NCBI GenBank assembly: GCA_965221375.1
Contig: OZ244883.1
Span: 124,001-188,000, forward strand
Source: Poriferisulfidus sp965221375
Lineage (GTDB): Bacteria; Pseudomonadota; Gammaproteobacteria; Poriferisulfidales; Poriferisulfidaceae
DNA: 64,000 bases
Reading direction: 5' to 3'
Shown: in pieces, positions 1 to 8,125 of the stretch
How positions within the stretch are numbered: position 1 is the first letter of the stretch
Layout of the letters: every line of letters begins with the position of its first letter
Program-made: the position numbers and the translations under genes
The notes under the pieces: generated by a model
What the model saw: the letters and a program-made list of their open reading frames with translations, nothing else
Database searches by the model: none
Told to the model about the DNA's origin: nothing

Positions 1-482
1 ATCCGGCGGCCATGCAGATAGCAGCCCAACACGCCTCCTTCGGCATCCATACGCTGCATCCGTCGCACTTGGATGTTCTCACCCAGACGACCAATCAGAG
101 CCTGACGCTTGTCATCAAAGGTCCCATCGTCGGTCGCGTGTCCCATCAAGGTCTCCACATCGCTGATGTTCTCCTGCAGCGCCGCATCCGCACAGGCTTG
201 CGCGAAGGCCAGAAAATCTGCCTCTTTCGCCACAAAGTCGGTTTCGCTGTTGACCTCCAGCAGCAGGGCGCTGGAGCCGTCCGACGTGCGAGCCAACGCC
301 AGTGAGCCCTCAGCCGCGGTGCGGCCTGATTTTCGGTCCGCCTGCATCTGCCCAGTCTTGCGCAAATGCAGAACCGCTGCTTCCAGGTCGCCTTCGCAGG
401 CCACCAAAGCACGCTTGCATTCCATCATGCCCACACCGGTGCGGGTACGCAGTTCCTTGACTAGTTGCGCCGTAATTTCCAT
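1..482 (-). CDS. tsf: Elongation factor Ts (5' part, runs off the left edge)
   Basis: EF-Ts is the guanine-nucleotide exchange factor for EF-Tu in translation. The first 160 codons are present, starting MEITAQLVKELR; the rest lies left of base 1. The N-terminal UBA-like helix pair with TGVGMMECKRAL (residues 15-26) and the EF-Tu contact motif TDFVA (81-85) are intact. The gene lies 44 bp downstream of rpsB on the same strand, the usual rpsB-tsf operon. The family is about 280-290 residues, so slightly more than half is seen. The identification is clear. Confidence 0.97.
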   Translation of the reverse strand, partial: MEITAQLVKELRTRTGVGMMECKRALVACEGDLEAAVLHLRKTGQMQADRKSGRTAAEGSLALARTSDGSSALLLEVNSETDFVAKEADFLAFAQACADAALQENISDVETLMGHATDDGTFDDKRQALIGRLGENIQVRRMQRMDAEGGVLGCYLHGRR

Positions 483-526
483 GGCCAATTTTTTCTCAAC
501 TCCTGACAATGATTTAAGGGGTGTCT

Positions 527-1561
527 TTATTTCTCAGTGGCGGCTTCTTCCGATTCCGCAGCCTCCTCCGGCTCGGGATCTTCAGTCGCACTCTCCTCAG
601 CCGCTTCCGCCTCGGGAGTCTCAGCTGCAGTTTCCTCTACCGCTTCCGGTTCGGAAGCCTCAGCCACAGTTTCTTCAGCGGCTTCCGCCTCAGGGGCCTC
701 AGGCGCGCTTTCCTCTACGGCTTCCGGCTCGGAAACCTCAGGTGCACTTTCCTCTGCAGGAGCCGCCTCTTCCTCCGACTGCTCGGCGCTGGATGCGGCA
801 TGCAGTGTCGGTCGGCGGCCTTTACGGCGGACCGGAGTCTCACGTGCCACCGGTTCCGCCACGGTGCCGGTGACCCGGGCCTGCTCGCGACCTTCCTGAA
901 TCGCCTTGCAGACCAAATCCATATATAGGCGAATGGAACAAATCGCATCGTCGTTCCCCGGGATGACGCAATCAATGCCTTCGATGGAACTGTTGCTGTC
1001 GACCACGGCAATCACCGGAATATTCAGGCGCTGGGCTTCACGCACTGCGATGCTTTCGTGGCGCACATCAATGACGAACAGGGCATCCGGCAAGCGCTCC
1101 ATTTCCTGAATGCCGCCCAGGCTGCGCTCCAGTTTGTATTTCTCGCGCGTCATGCGTAGCGCTTCCTTCTTGCTGATGCGCGCCATCAGGTTCTCGGCTT
1201 CCATACGCTTGAGATCCTGCAGACGTTTGAGCGAATTGCGCACCGTGTGGAAATTGGTCAAGGTGCCGCCCAGCCAGCGCTGGGCCACAAACGGCGCTCC
1301 GCATTCGCGCGCTTTTTCGCGCACGATATCCTGTGCGGCGCGCTTGGTGCCGACCAGGAGGATGGTTTTGCCGTCGGCGGCCAACTGGCGCACGCGCTCG
1401 ACGGCTTCATCCAGCAACTGCTGGGTGACTTCCAGGTTGATAATATGAATTTTGTTGCGCTCGCCGAAGATATACGGCTTCATACTGGGATTCCAGTAAC
1501 GGGTCTGATGCCCGAAATGGACTCCCGCCTGCAACAGTTCACGCAAGGTGGCGCTTGGCAT
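527..1561 (-). CDS. rpsB: 30S ribosomal protein S2 with long acidic C-terminal tail
   Basis: S2 binds the 30S head/body junction and is needed for S1 attachment. The start MPSATLRELLQAGVHFGHQ has a Shine-Dalgarno GGAGGGCCGCT just upstream; an in-frame ATG 99 bp further up is not S2-like. The core is normal, including HFGHQTRYWNPSMKPYIF and the Rossmann-like part ending near DLVCKAIQEG. The protein is 344 residues against roughly 240 in the family. The last 82 residues (bases 527-775) are almost only Glu, Ala, Pro, Ser, Thr and Val, with a 26-residue unit (SEPEAVEE...) repeated twice. First gene of the rpsB-tsf operon. Confidence 0.96.
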   Translation of the reverse strand: MPSATLRELLQAGVHFGHQTRYWNPSMKPYIFGERNKIHIINLEVTQQLLDEAVERVRQLAADGKTILLVGTKRAAQDIVREKARECGAPFVAQRWLGGTLTNFHTVRNSLKRLQDLKRMEAENLMARISKKEALRMTREKYKLERSLGGIQEMERLPDALFVIDVRHESIAVREAQRLNIPVIAVVDSNSSIEGIDCVIPGNDDAICSIRLYMDLVCKAIQEGREQARVTGTVAEPVARETPVRRKGRRPTLHAASSAEQSEEEAAPAEESAPEVSEPEAVEESAPEAPEAEAAEETVAEASEPEAVEETAAETPEAEAAEESATEDPEPEEAAESEEAATEK

Positions 1562-1932
1562 AGCGGCCCTCCGAATGGCGGCGCCGGCTTGTCTGCTGCC
1601 GACTCCCGCATGGGTTTTCAAAACTTGTCCGAATCCCGGACGGCGACCCGTTCTGGGCACCCTGCCGTCCGCGCCAATCCGAACGCGGATTTACAGAACT
1701 TATTCTGCGGGCGCGTATTTTACACCAGGCAGCGAGTCCGAAAGGCAACTAGCCGCGAAATCTTCAGGACGCCTCCGTCAAAGCCGTTCTGCAACAAACC
1801 ACTTTTCCCCCGACGAAGTGGGCCACATGAAAACCACAATCCTCCGTTACCGGAATCATCATCTCCGCCAAGAACGCATCGCGCTGACATCGTCCAATAA
1901 TGAGCGGTATCAACCGCAGCCAAGAAAAATAA
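1562..1932. other. Intergenic region upstream of rpsB
   Basis: This 371-bp gap separates rpsB from the accessory island. I see no coding sequence in it. It holds the probable rpsB promoter (-10 at 1717-1722, minus strand), which would give a leader of about 150 nt. That leader could hold an S2 autoregulatory structure, but I cannot confirm a fold by eye. Confidence 0.5.
1717..1722 (-). promoter_or_regulatory. Probable rpsB promoter -10 element
   Basis: On the minus strand the sequence reads TGGTGTAAAATACGCGCCCG: a TAAAAT -10 followed by a GC-rich discriminator (ACGCGCCC), the pattern of ribosomal-protein promoters under stringent control. No good -35 is visible at 16-18 bp, so this is a moderate call. 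Confidence 0.45.
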
Positions 1933-3549
1933 TCAGTCTTTCAGGTTTTCGGACAAGTCGCCGAATAAGCCCTCCACAAACTTGAATGCCTCGTTGTTTT
2001 CCACAAGAAGCTTCCGCACCGCATTCTCGTAAGTTCTCTTATCTTGAAATTTTAGAGCTTTTGTAATAGCACTTAAGGCTCCTGATTCCCGCACAGGCCA
2101 TTTAGCCAGAATTTCCTTCCAGTCGTGATTCTCAACAGCCTTTTCAAGTTCTCTCTCACTCTGTGCAAGAATATTTTCCGCATCGGTCTCAAGGCTTATT
2201 GATTGATCTCTGAGAAGATCATAATCGTTCGAAATTTGCTCGTTGATTCGTTTTCGAATTAATCTATTGGCTACTTTTTTGCTCAAGTGCCCAATATGGT
2301 TTTTGATGGCAGCGATGCCCACTGCCTCGGCCCGCTTAGTCAAATCTGAAGCGTCTTCTCCGCATACAGCGGCTTGTCGCTCAGCAATCCATTCGATAAT
2401 TTTCGGATGAAAGTAAATTGCTTCAACCGAGTAAAACGGTAGCACATAGATTCCTCGCTCACGCTTCTCCTGCATTTGCTCTGGCGCATACCCGTCTCCA
2501 TCAATAATCCCAAACACTTGAAGCCAATTGAAACGTTCCACCGCACCTCCACCCCGCACAGCACGCTCAACGTCACGGCAACTGTCTTTTGCGATTACGG
2601 ACGCCGTTGGAAAGATGAGACTATAGAGCGACTTGTCCAAACTACTTTCCTTTCCTTCCACAAACAAGATTTTTCTTCTCGCACCAAGCAGGTCGTGCTT
2701 GAAATCATCATCTATCTCGGCATCCTTCGCAAGTTCATCTACGTCCCAAGACCAGACGCCTTGATCATTACATGTGCACGACCGAAGAAGGAAAACTCGC
2801 GCACCATCGACTCCCAATGGCAAATGGTGGTCATGAGTCGACACTATGAATCCGCAATCTCTCCGCTTCTCAAATAGTTGACTAAGCAGTGGTGAAATTA
2901 TGGAACGATGTAAGTGTCTCTCTGGCTCGTCGATAATCAAGAGCGTATCGGCAGGAGCAGTTAGGACGCTACCTGCTATCAGCAAAACGTTTCGTTCACC
3001 ATCCGATAGCTTATCCACGCCATATTTAGGCCCCCCATTCTTACTCGCCATTAGGTGATCGTCCTCTTCGATGCTGATAGTAATCAACAAATTGGACTGT
3101 CTAAATAGTTCATTGAGATCGGCAATCGGTCCCTCTGCTTTCGCAACTTCTTTTGCTGCGTTTATATCGTCATTTTCAACCAATGTTTTAACGCGCCTTC
3201 CTATCCCAGTATCCTTTTTGATGAGATCATAGATTACCTTGCTTATGCGCTGCGCTGCGTATGCATCACGATAGCGGGACTGCGTCCCAAGATCTTCGCT
3301 TCGAATGTTATCCTCGATTTGCGTTTTCATTGAGGGAGTTATTTCCAACGCGTCCGTTCGCATCCATATTTGGCGATGGGCTGATATTTTTATTGTTTTT
3401 TTATCTTTTTGTTTAGCGATGCGAGACATCAAACCCGACTTGCCAGTGCCGTTAGCACCGAGAACAAATAACATCTCCCCAACTTCCAGTTGGCGTTCCA
3501 ATGTTTCACCATTTGGGGTTGGAAATTTGAGATCAAAGGTCATCGTCAC
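1933..3549 (-). CDS. Fused AAA ATPase + DUF4435 (TOPRIM-like) protein, PARIS-type defence candidate
   Basis: A 538-residue protein. The N-terminal half is an ABC/OLD-like ATPase: Walker A GANGTGKS (31-38), signature LSDGER (181-186), Walker B LLIIDEPE (203-210) and switch STHDHH (237-242). The C-terminal half matches DUF4435: FVEGKESSLD (296-305) with a TOPRIM-like acidic pair in IIDGDGY (348-354). This pairing defines the phage-triggered PARIS system, whose AriA ATPase and AriB DUF4435 nuclease are sometimes fused. That assignment is from family knowledge; activity is inferred. The start is GTG at 3549, overlapping the stop of the preceding small gene as GTGA; ATG at 3543 is an alternative. 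The gene is AT-richer than the housekeeping neighbours, which suggests transfer. Confidence 0.8.
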   Translation of the reverse strand: MTMTFDLKFPTPNGETLERQLEVGEMLFVLGANGTGKSGLMSRIAKQKDKKTIKISAHRQIWMRTDALEITPSMKTQIEDNIRSEDLGTQSRYRDAYAAQRISKVIYDLIKKDTGIGRRVKTLVENDDINAAKEVAKAEGPIADLNELFRQSNLLITISIEEDDHLMASKNGGPKYGVDKLSDGERNVLLIAGSVLTAPADTLLIIDEPERHLHRSIISPLLSQLFEKRRDCGFIVSTHDHHLPLGVDGARVFLLRSCTCNDQGVWSWDVDELAKDAEIDDDFKHDLLGARRKILFVEGKESSLDKSLYSLIFPTASVIAKDSCRDVERAVRGGGAVERFNWLQVFGIIDGDGYAPEQMQEKRERGIYVLPFYSVEAIYFHPKIIEWIAERQAAVCGEDASDLTKRAEAVGIAAIKNHIGHLSKKVANRLIRKRINEQISNDYDLLRDQSISLETDAENILAQSERELEKAVENHDWKEILAKWPVRESGALSAITKALKFQDKRTYENAVRKLLVENNEAFKFVEGLFGDLSENLKD

Positions 3550-3698
3550 TTAACAAATATTCTTAGAACGCCAACTCGGGAACAGCGCCATAGTCTCAGC
3601 AAGGTGCCGCCTACATCATCCATACTCTCGAGGTTTATTTCACCCAAAGGCAACAAGTTCAGAATTGGGACAACACTATCGTTTGCAGTACCGTTCAT
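3546..3698 (-). CDS. Small protein (50 aa) translationally coupled to the ATPase
   Basis: ATG at 3698 is preceded by AGGAG with 8-nt spacing. The frame runs 50 codons (MNGTANDSVVPILNLLPLGE...) and its TGA overlaps the GTG start of the ATPase gene as GTGA. I recognise no domain and there is no signal peptide or membrane segment; the C-terminus is basic (LLRLWRCSRVGVLRIFVK). The Shine-Dalgarno, the overlap and the operon position support a real gene. It might be a regulatory or antitoxin-like partner, but that is inference. Confidence 0.55.
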   Translation of the reverse strand: MNGTANDSVVPILNLLPLGEINLESMDDVGGTLLRLWRCSRVGVLRIFVK

Positions 3699-3709
3699 AG
3701 CCAACACTC

Positions 3710-4144
3710 CTAGGCGCAAGTATCCTTTGTAAAGGCTAAATGCCCCGCCTGCTGCACCCAATAAGGGTCACCGTAGTGACGCCATTCCCAATGCAGGTCA
3801 TCAAAACTTGCGACGCCAACCAAAATCAGCGTCAAAATCAAACCGGCCACAATGCCCATGGCCAACCCCCACGCCACAACTACCGCCCCCAAAGCTTTCG
3901 GATAAGACGTGTCGAAAATTAATTTCGCGACCCAACCGTACAACAGCACGCCACCTACCACAAAAAGCACGAAGTCCAACAATGCGAACAGCAATGCGAC
4001 GGCTTGGGTGCCAATCCCCGCGATAATCACCCCCATGGCGCGGGGAAACGTCGGTTTGGAGATGCCGACCAGCCGAGCACTCCACAATAGCAGCAGTGCG
4101 GAAACTGGAACCCATCCGAACAGTAGAAGCAAGACCCCCGACAT
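3710..4144 (-). CDS. Hypothetical membrane protein (4 predicted TM helices)
   Basis: 144 residues, mostly hydrophobic. Four likely membrane segments lie at about residues 3-22, 36-55, 56-77 and 83-110, followed by a hydrophilic tail rich in Trp and Asp (DDLHWEWRHYGDPYWVQQ). I recognise no family. It lies 11 bp upstream of the 50-codon gene and on the same strand as the ATPase, so the three could be one transcript. Its own ribosome-binding site is weak. It may be the membrane component of a defence operon or an unrelated neighbour. Confidence 0.6.
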   Translation of the reverse strand: MSGVLLLLFGWVPVSALLLLWSARLVGISKPTFPRAMGVIIAGIGTQAVALLFALLDFVLFVVGGVLLYGWVAKLIFDTSYPKALGAVVVAWGLAMGIVAGLILTLILVGVASFDDLHWEWRHYGDPYWVQQAGHLAFTKDTCA

Positions 4145-4830
4145 TTGAATTTTCTGTCACACCTCTGTGATCACGGAGTGGGCTCAACTATTTTAAAGAT
4201 GCTATCGTCTTCCGAAAAGCTCTACCACGCCCCACCCCTAAGACTCGACAAGCAGCAATCCTGTGTGGTAGTGCTTGCTGGAGCCTTTTAGACCGCGCAT
4301 GATTTCCAGTTCTCAGTTCGGAAGAATATAAAGCTGGCTGCGTTTAGGCCCCAGCCAGAACCGGGGCCTAGCTTTTTACTTCCTGCAGTTTGAGCGTGGC
4401 GGTCTCCGCTTGTGCGGTCTCACTCGCACTGTTTTTTTGCCACGATTCCGGGGTTTACACCCACATTTATTTTGTCTAGACATAATGTTTTCCATATAAA
4501 TCAACCAAATTGACAAGTGCTGTTGCCTGCCGGTTTCTGCGAAACTTCGTGAGTCTTCGACGAAGCATTTGCATTGGCGAGGATTCTAGCATATAAAATC
4601 CTTAAAAATTAAGCACTTACGCAATTTATAGAGTTTAGCTCTACTTGCGAAGACTAGATATAGTGTAGATAACTATGCTATAGCTTCCATCCAACCTGCG
4701 TCCAGGTCGGCGTAACACGTATGTACTTCCCCAATTTGTGACAAAAAATTTCAGCCTGCGGAACCTTTGATTGATTTATGATCTGAAAAGTCGCAGATTA
4801 CGCGGTTTTTCTTCTGCACCTCAGCATAAC
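4145..4830. other. Long AT-rich non-coding gap
   Basis: Nearly 690 bp with no supportable protein gene. The left part (to about 4377) ends in a clear plus-strand terminator although no plus-strand gene precedes it. The right part (4440-4830) is AT-rich with short repeats, including GCGGTCTC twice near 4400-4425. I see no tRNA, integrase site or insertion-sequence end. Confidence 0.5.
4345..4377 (+). terminator. Rho-independent terminator without an upstream gene
   Basis: TAGGCCCC (4345-4352) pairs with GGGGCCTA (4363-4370) around a 10-nt loop, followed by GC and TTTTT (4373-4377). It points rightward on the plus strand, yet the preceding 200 bp have no plus-strand reading frame. It may end a small RNA. 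Confidence 0.7.
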
Positions 4831-5391
4831 TCAATACCTGATAAGCTCGAAAAAATCTTGCTCCGAAAGAATCTGAATATCCGCACCCCTATTAATTAGT
4901 GCTTCCGCCTTCCGGTGTTTACTGCTCTTCTCATAGCCGTCCAACTGGCTTTTGTTCTGGGTTCCCACCACAAGCATCGTAACTTCTTTGCTAACGTTGC
5001 CGACAACGCTACATCCAGCTTGTGCCGCTATGTCAGCTGCCTCTCGGCGCACGATACTAAGCTTGCCAGTAAAGACAATGGTTTCTCCCAACAAGTCTCC
5101 ATCTGGACCCCCGACTCGCCTTACGGATACCGCTGGCCTAGAAGGCGAGGTGGTGGTGGGAGTCCTCCCTTGATGCAACCAATCTTTTATGCCTGTCCCC
5201 GTATCGGCACACACATGAAGCATAATCTCCGCAGCAGCCCTAGCATCTTCAAGAGCATCGTGGTGTTTGAAAGAAATGTCGAGGTCCTGGGCAACATTTT
5301 TGAGGCCATAACCGCGCCGTGCGTAACGTTCCGGCCATGCCCTCCGAACGATTCTCGCACTGTCAAGCCAAGTAACCTGAAACGGCACATG
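4831..5391 (-). pseudogene. DnaQ-like 3'-5' exonuclease with BRCT domain, 3' part of a split gene
   Basis: The frame holds the second half of a DEDDh exonuclease, including TWLDSARIVRRAW and the ExoIII motif HHDALEDARAAAE, followed by a BRCT domain (GETIVFTGKLSIVRREAADIA and on). The first half with the catalytic DxE motif is missing here; it lies at 6190-6456 in the same orientation. About 800 bp of foreign sequence separates the halves. A GTG at 5388 could start a shorter protein, but it would lack the catalytic DxE. Read as the distal part of a broken gene. Confidence 0.75.
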
Positions 5392-5394
5392 AAC

Positions 5395-5700
5395 CTATTC
5401 ATTTTTTTCGCCCGTCTTCGGCACCACCAAAGTGTCTCGTGCCTTGTGCCTTATCTCAAGATACTCCTTCGCCCAGTCCTGACACCAATTCCAATGAATG
5501 TCCAACATGATTTTGTCGGTGTCGTCATTGACGGTATTCGGCCGCCCCGCAAAACACGCCAACGCCAATTCGTCTTCGGTCGGATACGCCTGCGCCTGTG
5601 AGCAAATGAACAACGAAGCCCCCAGCAACGCCGCCGCCGCCAACGCGCCCATGTCCACCGCAATGTCTCCGTCCAAAAAGTTTCTCATTTTATCTCTCAC
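5395..5700 (-). CDS. Small secreted hypothetical protein inside the insert
   Basis: 101 residues. GTG at 5700 follows AGGAGG by 4 nt; a second start is ATG 5688. After a short polar N-terminus there is a hydrophobic stretch (ALAAAALLGASLFICSQAQA) ending in a plausible signal-peptidase site AQA-YP. The mature part is acidic and Trp-rich with two cysteines. No family recognised. It follows the methylase fragment by 8 bp and lies within the segment that interrupts the exonuclease gene. Confidence 0.55.
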   Translation of the reverse strand: MRDKMRNFLDGDIAVDMGALAAAALLGASLFICSQAQAYPTEDELALACFAGRPNTVNDDTDKIMLDIHWNWCQDWAKEYLEIRHKARDTLVVPKTGEKNE

Positions 5701-5708
5701 GTTTCCTC

Positions 5709-6189
5709 CTAAATCAGTGACTGCGGTATCGGTTTCATTTTATCAATGTATTCCTGCATAATCTCAATGCCGATAGGTTTGCGACCCAATCCACCCGTCT
5801 CCTGCAATGTCGCCCCCGACCCCGCAAACGGGGTAAGCACCACATCCCCCTTGTCGCTCAACAAGTGAATAAAGAAATTCGGTATTTCCTTTGGAAAGAC
5901 AGCGGGGTGTGGAACCTGAATGCCGTGTGGAATAAATGCAAAACGTTGCTCGGATAGCATTTTTTGTCTTCCTGTAACGGCCTCCAACGCCTTACTTTCA
6001 TTCCCGGTCCCGTGAAAGGCGTTTTATGCTCCTGCTTCTGATTGTAGTAGCGCGAATCATCGTATCCTATCCGCACTCCTCATCCAAATTGATTTTTATG
6101 TCGGGCGTAACGGAAAAGTGGTATATCCGTTCAAACGCATCCCTAAAATGATGCTTATGCGCCCCCGGATACGCTCGCTTTTGCTGCTT
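5709..6189 (-). pseudogene. DNA methyltransferase 3' fragment, frameshifted
   Basis: The sequence encodes the C-terminal part of an amino-DNA methyltransferase. It begins in one frame (KRAYPGAHKHHFRDAFERIYHF, from about 6180), passes through a second (YYNQKQEHKTPFTGPG) and ends in a third (HPAVFPKEIPNFFIHLL, then motif I GDVVLTPFAGSGATL). The target-recognition and DPPY parts are absent. It begins exactly where the exonuclease frame is interrupted near 6190, so it came in with the insert. Non-functional by truncation and frameshift. Confidence 0.75.
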
Positions 6190-6456
6190 AATGTCCTCGT
6201 GCGTCATGGCACGCTCAACTGCAACGCGATCGAACAAAGTGTGGCTGACGAGAATAGCACCACTCAATCGGGCTTGTAACTTTTCAAAAACTACGGCAAT
6301 ATTCCATGGATCAAACCAATCCTTCGGGTTAATAGAGTTTGCCACTGACCTTTTAACTTCGCCATCGCGGACGTGAACTATGCCAATTTGGCAGATGCTT
6401 GCACGATTGGCATTGGCGGTCTCTACATCAATCGTATTAAATGCCAGTGTATCCAC
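6190..6456 (-). pseudogene. DnaQ-like exonuclease, 5' part of the split gene
   Basis: A GTG at 6456 preceded by AGGAGGGCAACAG starts VDTLAFNTIDVETANANRAS, the ExoI DxE motif of a DEDDh exonuclease. The frame continues through SINPKDWFDPWNIAVVFEKL to LVSHTLFDRVAVERAMTHED, where the insert begins. Between DPWNI and VFEKL about 15-20 residues normal for the family (the HGIT region) are missing, so there is also an internal deletion. The rest of the gene is at 4831-5391. Confidence 0.7.
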
Positions 6457-6563
6457 CTGTTGCCCTCCTACCGTTACTTGTCTTCCTAGATATTCCCCAT
6501 CTTGAAGCCTTGGGTGACAGGACACAATAATCGCGTGTTGTCCAAAATCATATTGGGTAGCAT

Positions 6564-6830
6564 TTAAGGTAGATGTATGACTTTGGGTGGCTCGGCAGGC
6601 TCCCATCCAGGCGCGCCCATTCCGCCATACCAGCCCAAAATTTCTATCTTCCCTTCAAGAGAGAGATGCCGATAAACGCAACCACAATACATGCATTTCT
6701 TCGCTGTATCAACTCGGCCCACGCCGGTAATCTTCTCTTGTTCTTTTGGCTTTAAGGAGCGTTGCCTATCGTGAGACCTGCCACTGCATCTTGTGGGGCA
6801 CTCAGAAGAGTCAATTCTAGGTTTGGGCAT
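6564..6830 (-). CDS. Small hypothetical protein with CxxC pairs
   Basis: 88 residues, with CPTRC near residue 12 and CMYCGC near residue 46, spaced like a zinc ribbon, then a Gly/Trp-rich end (ILGWYGGMGAPGWEP). I recognise no family. It is upstream of the exonuclease fragment on the same strand and belongs to the accessory island. It could be a degraded phage-type gene. Confidence 0.4.
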   Translation of the reverse strand: MPKPRIDSSECPTRCSGRSHDRQRSLKPKEQEKITGVGRVDTAKKCMYCGCVYRHLSLEGKIEILGWYGGMGAPGWEPAEPPKVIHLP

Positions 6831-7045
6831 TATTGCAACTTCTTCATAAGCTTTTGTTTACACAGGCGATTTTACTCTATGAAAAACAATTTATCAAATG
6901 ATGTTTTCGCTCAATCCATGCTACATAGTCGATTACAAAAAGCATCTTGTTGGAAATTGGAGGGCTATTATGATTAAACTTTCTAACTCCGTTCCAGTTC
7001 GATAACGGCTAAACTTGAAACCGCCGAATCCAAGTCGGAAGCATT

Positions 7046-7774
7046 ATGGGCCATCTCGATACGCGAACTGAGATAAAAGTATTTAATTGCCTCTTGAAAG
7101 CGCACACCTTTCCTCCCGCCCCAACCGGTATATTCCGAGCACTGTGTACCGGTGCGCTACTGGCAGGCTTTAGCCTGAATCCAGCCGCAGCAGAAGACTG
7201 GGAGGCTGGCCTGCTCAACATCCAAACCCGCTGGGCAGAAATTAAATACCAAATGCCCGAAGATGCGCACGAAGATGCTTACGCGCAACTCGTTGAAACT
7301 ATAGTGAATTTATCATCAAAACACCCCGAGGAAGCAGGTATCTGGGCCTGGAAAGGGATTATCAAAGCGAGCCAAGCACGAGCAAATGGTGGTCTAGGCG
7401 CATTATCCTTGGCCGAAGAAGCCAAAGCGGATTGTGAGCGGTCCGCAGAAATAGACGCAAGCGCGCTACAAGCCTCTGCGTATGCCTGCCTGGGTCTGCT
7501 GTATGCGAAAGTGCCAGGCTGGCCTTTTGGGTTTGGAGATAAAGAACTGGCGGAAGAATACATGCTGAAAGCCTTGGAACACGCACCTGACAGCGTCGAT
7601 GCCAATTACTTTTACGGGGATTTTTTGCGCGAACGCGAACGCTATAAGGAGGCGCACGGTTATTTTCTCAAGGCCCAACAGGCCCCACCTCGACCGGGGC
7701 GGTCCTTGGAAGACCAGGGCCGTCAAGAAGAAATAGCCGCCGCACTGGAGAAGATACGTTACCGGGTGCAGTGA
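7046..7774 (+). CDS. Periplasmic TPR-repeat protein
   Basis: 242 residues as drawn. A hydrophobic segment GIFRALCTGALLAGFSLNPAAAED looks like a signal peptide ending in AAA, so the true start may be 20 or so codons downstream of ATG 7046. The mature part is helical with TPR-like units (AYACLGLLYAKVPGWPFGFGDKELAEEYMLKALEHAPD, here cited by its ends 147-184) and resembles small gammaproteobacterial proteins with a VPGWPxGFGD motif. Role unknown. It lies alone upstream of rpsU. Confidence 0.7.
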   Translation: MGHLDTRTEIKVFNCLLKAHTFPPAPTGIFRALCTGALLAGFSLNPAAAEDWEAGLLNIQTRWAEIKYQMPEDAHEDAYAQLVETIVNLSSKHPEEAGIWAWKGIIKASQARANGGLGALSLAEEAKADCERSAEIDASALQASAYACLGLLYAKVPGWPFGFGDKELAEEYMLKALEHAPDSVDANYFYGDFLRERERYKEAHGYFLKAQQAPPRPGRSLEDQGRQEEIAAALEKIRYRVQ

Positions 7775-7817
7775 TCCTAAAATTGGGCGAAACCGCCCGA
7801 AAACGCCTGAAATTGAG

Positions 7818-7823
7818 TATAAT
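7818..7823 (+). promoter_or_regulatory. rpsU promoter -10
   Basis: A consensus TATAAT followed by GCGCCCC, a stringent-type discriminator, 36 bp upstream of the rpsU start. No strong -35 is visible at the expected distance. Confidence 0.6.
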
Positions 7824-7858
7824 GCGCCCCCTGTTTGGCCTGATTATTGTTATTGCGC

Positions 7859-8068
7859 ATGCCCGGAATTCGCGTCAAGGAAGACGAACCATTTGATATT
7901 GCGATCCGTCGTTTCCGCCGTGCCTGTGAGCGCTCTGGCGTATTGACCGAAGCCCGTCGTCGAGAACACTACGAAAAGCCTGCCGAAGTGCGTAAACGCA
8001 AGGCGGCTGCCGCGGCCAAACGCAACGCCAAACACAATTCTCGACAATTCCGCTCGCGCTACCGCTAA
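7859..8068 (+). CDS. rpsU: 30S ribosomal protein S21
   Basis: 69 residues starting MPGIRVKEDEPFDIAIRRFRR, the standard S21 N-terminus, and ending in the usual Arg/Ala/Lys-rich tail. S21 takes part in base-pairing of mRNA leaders with 16S rRNA. The start at 7859 was chosen by family fit; the frame is open for a few codons upstream. There is no clear Shine-Dalgarno, which is common for this gene. Confidence 0.95.
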   Translation: MPGIRVKEDEPFDIAIRRFRRACERSGVLTEARRREHYEKPAEVRKRKAAAAAKRNAKHNSRQFRSRYR

Positions 8069-8125
8069 TTCTTCAAGCCGCCCGGCACCCGTGTCGGCAC
8101 CGGGGCTGGGGCATACAATACGCCC

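Noticed and set aside
109..928. Long plus-strand frames opposite tsf and the rpsB tail
   Set aside because: They mirror the repetitive Glu/Ala/Pro codons of the S2 tail and have no independent similarity or ribosome-binding site.
4145..4377. 6S RNA or tmRNA
   Set aside because: The terminator is good, but I cannot find the conserved 6S bulge sequences or the tmRNA ends.
7783..7796. Hairpin GGGCG-AAAC-CGCCC before rpsU
   Set aside because: Short stem with no T-run on the plus strand; not called as a terminator.
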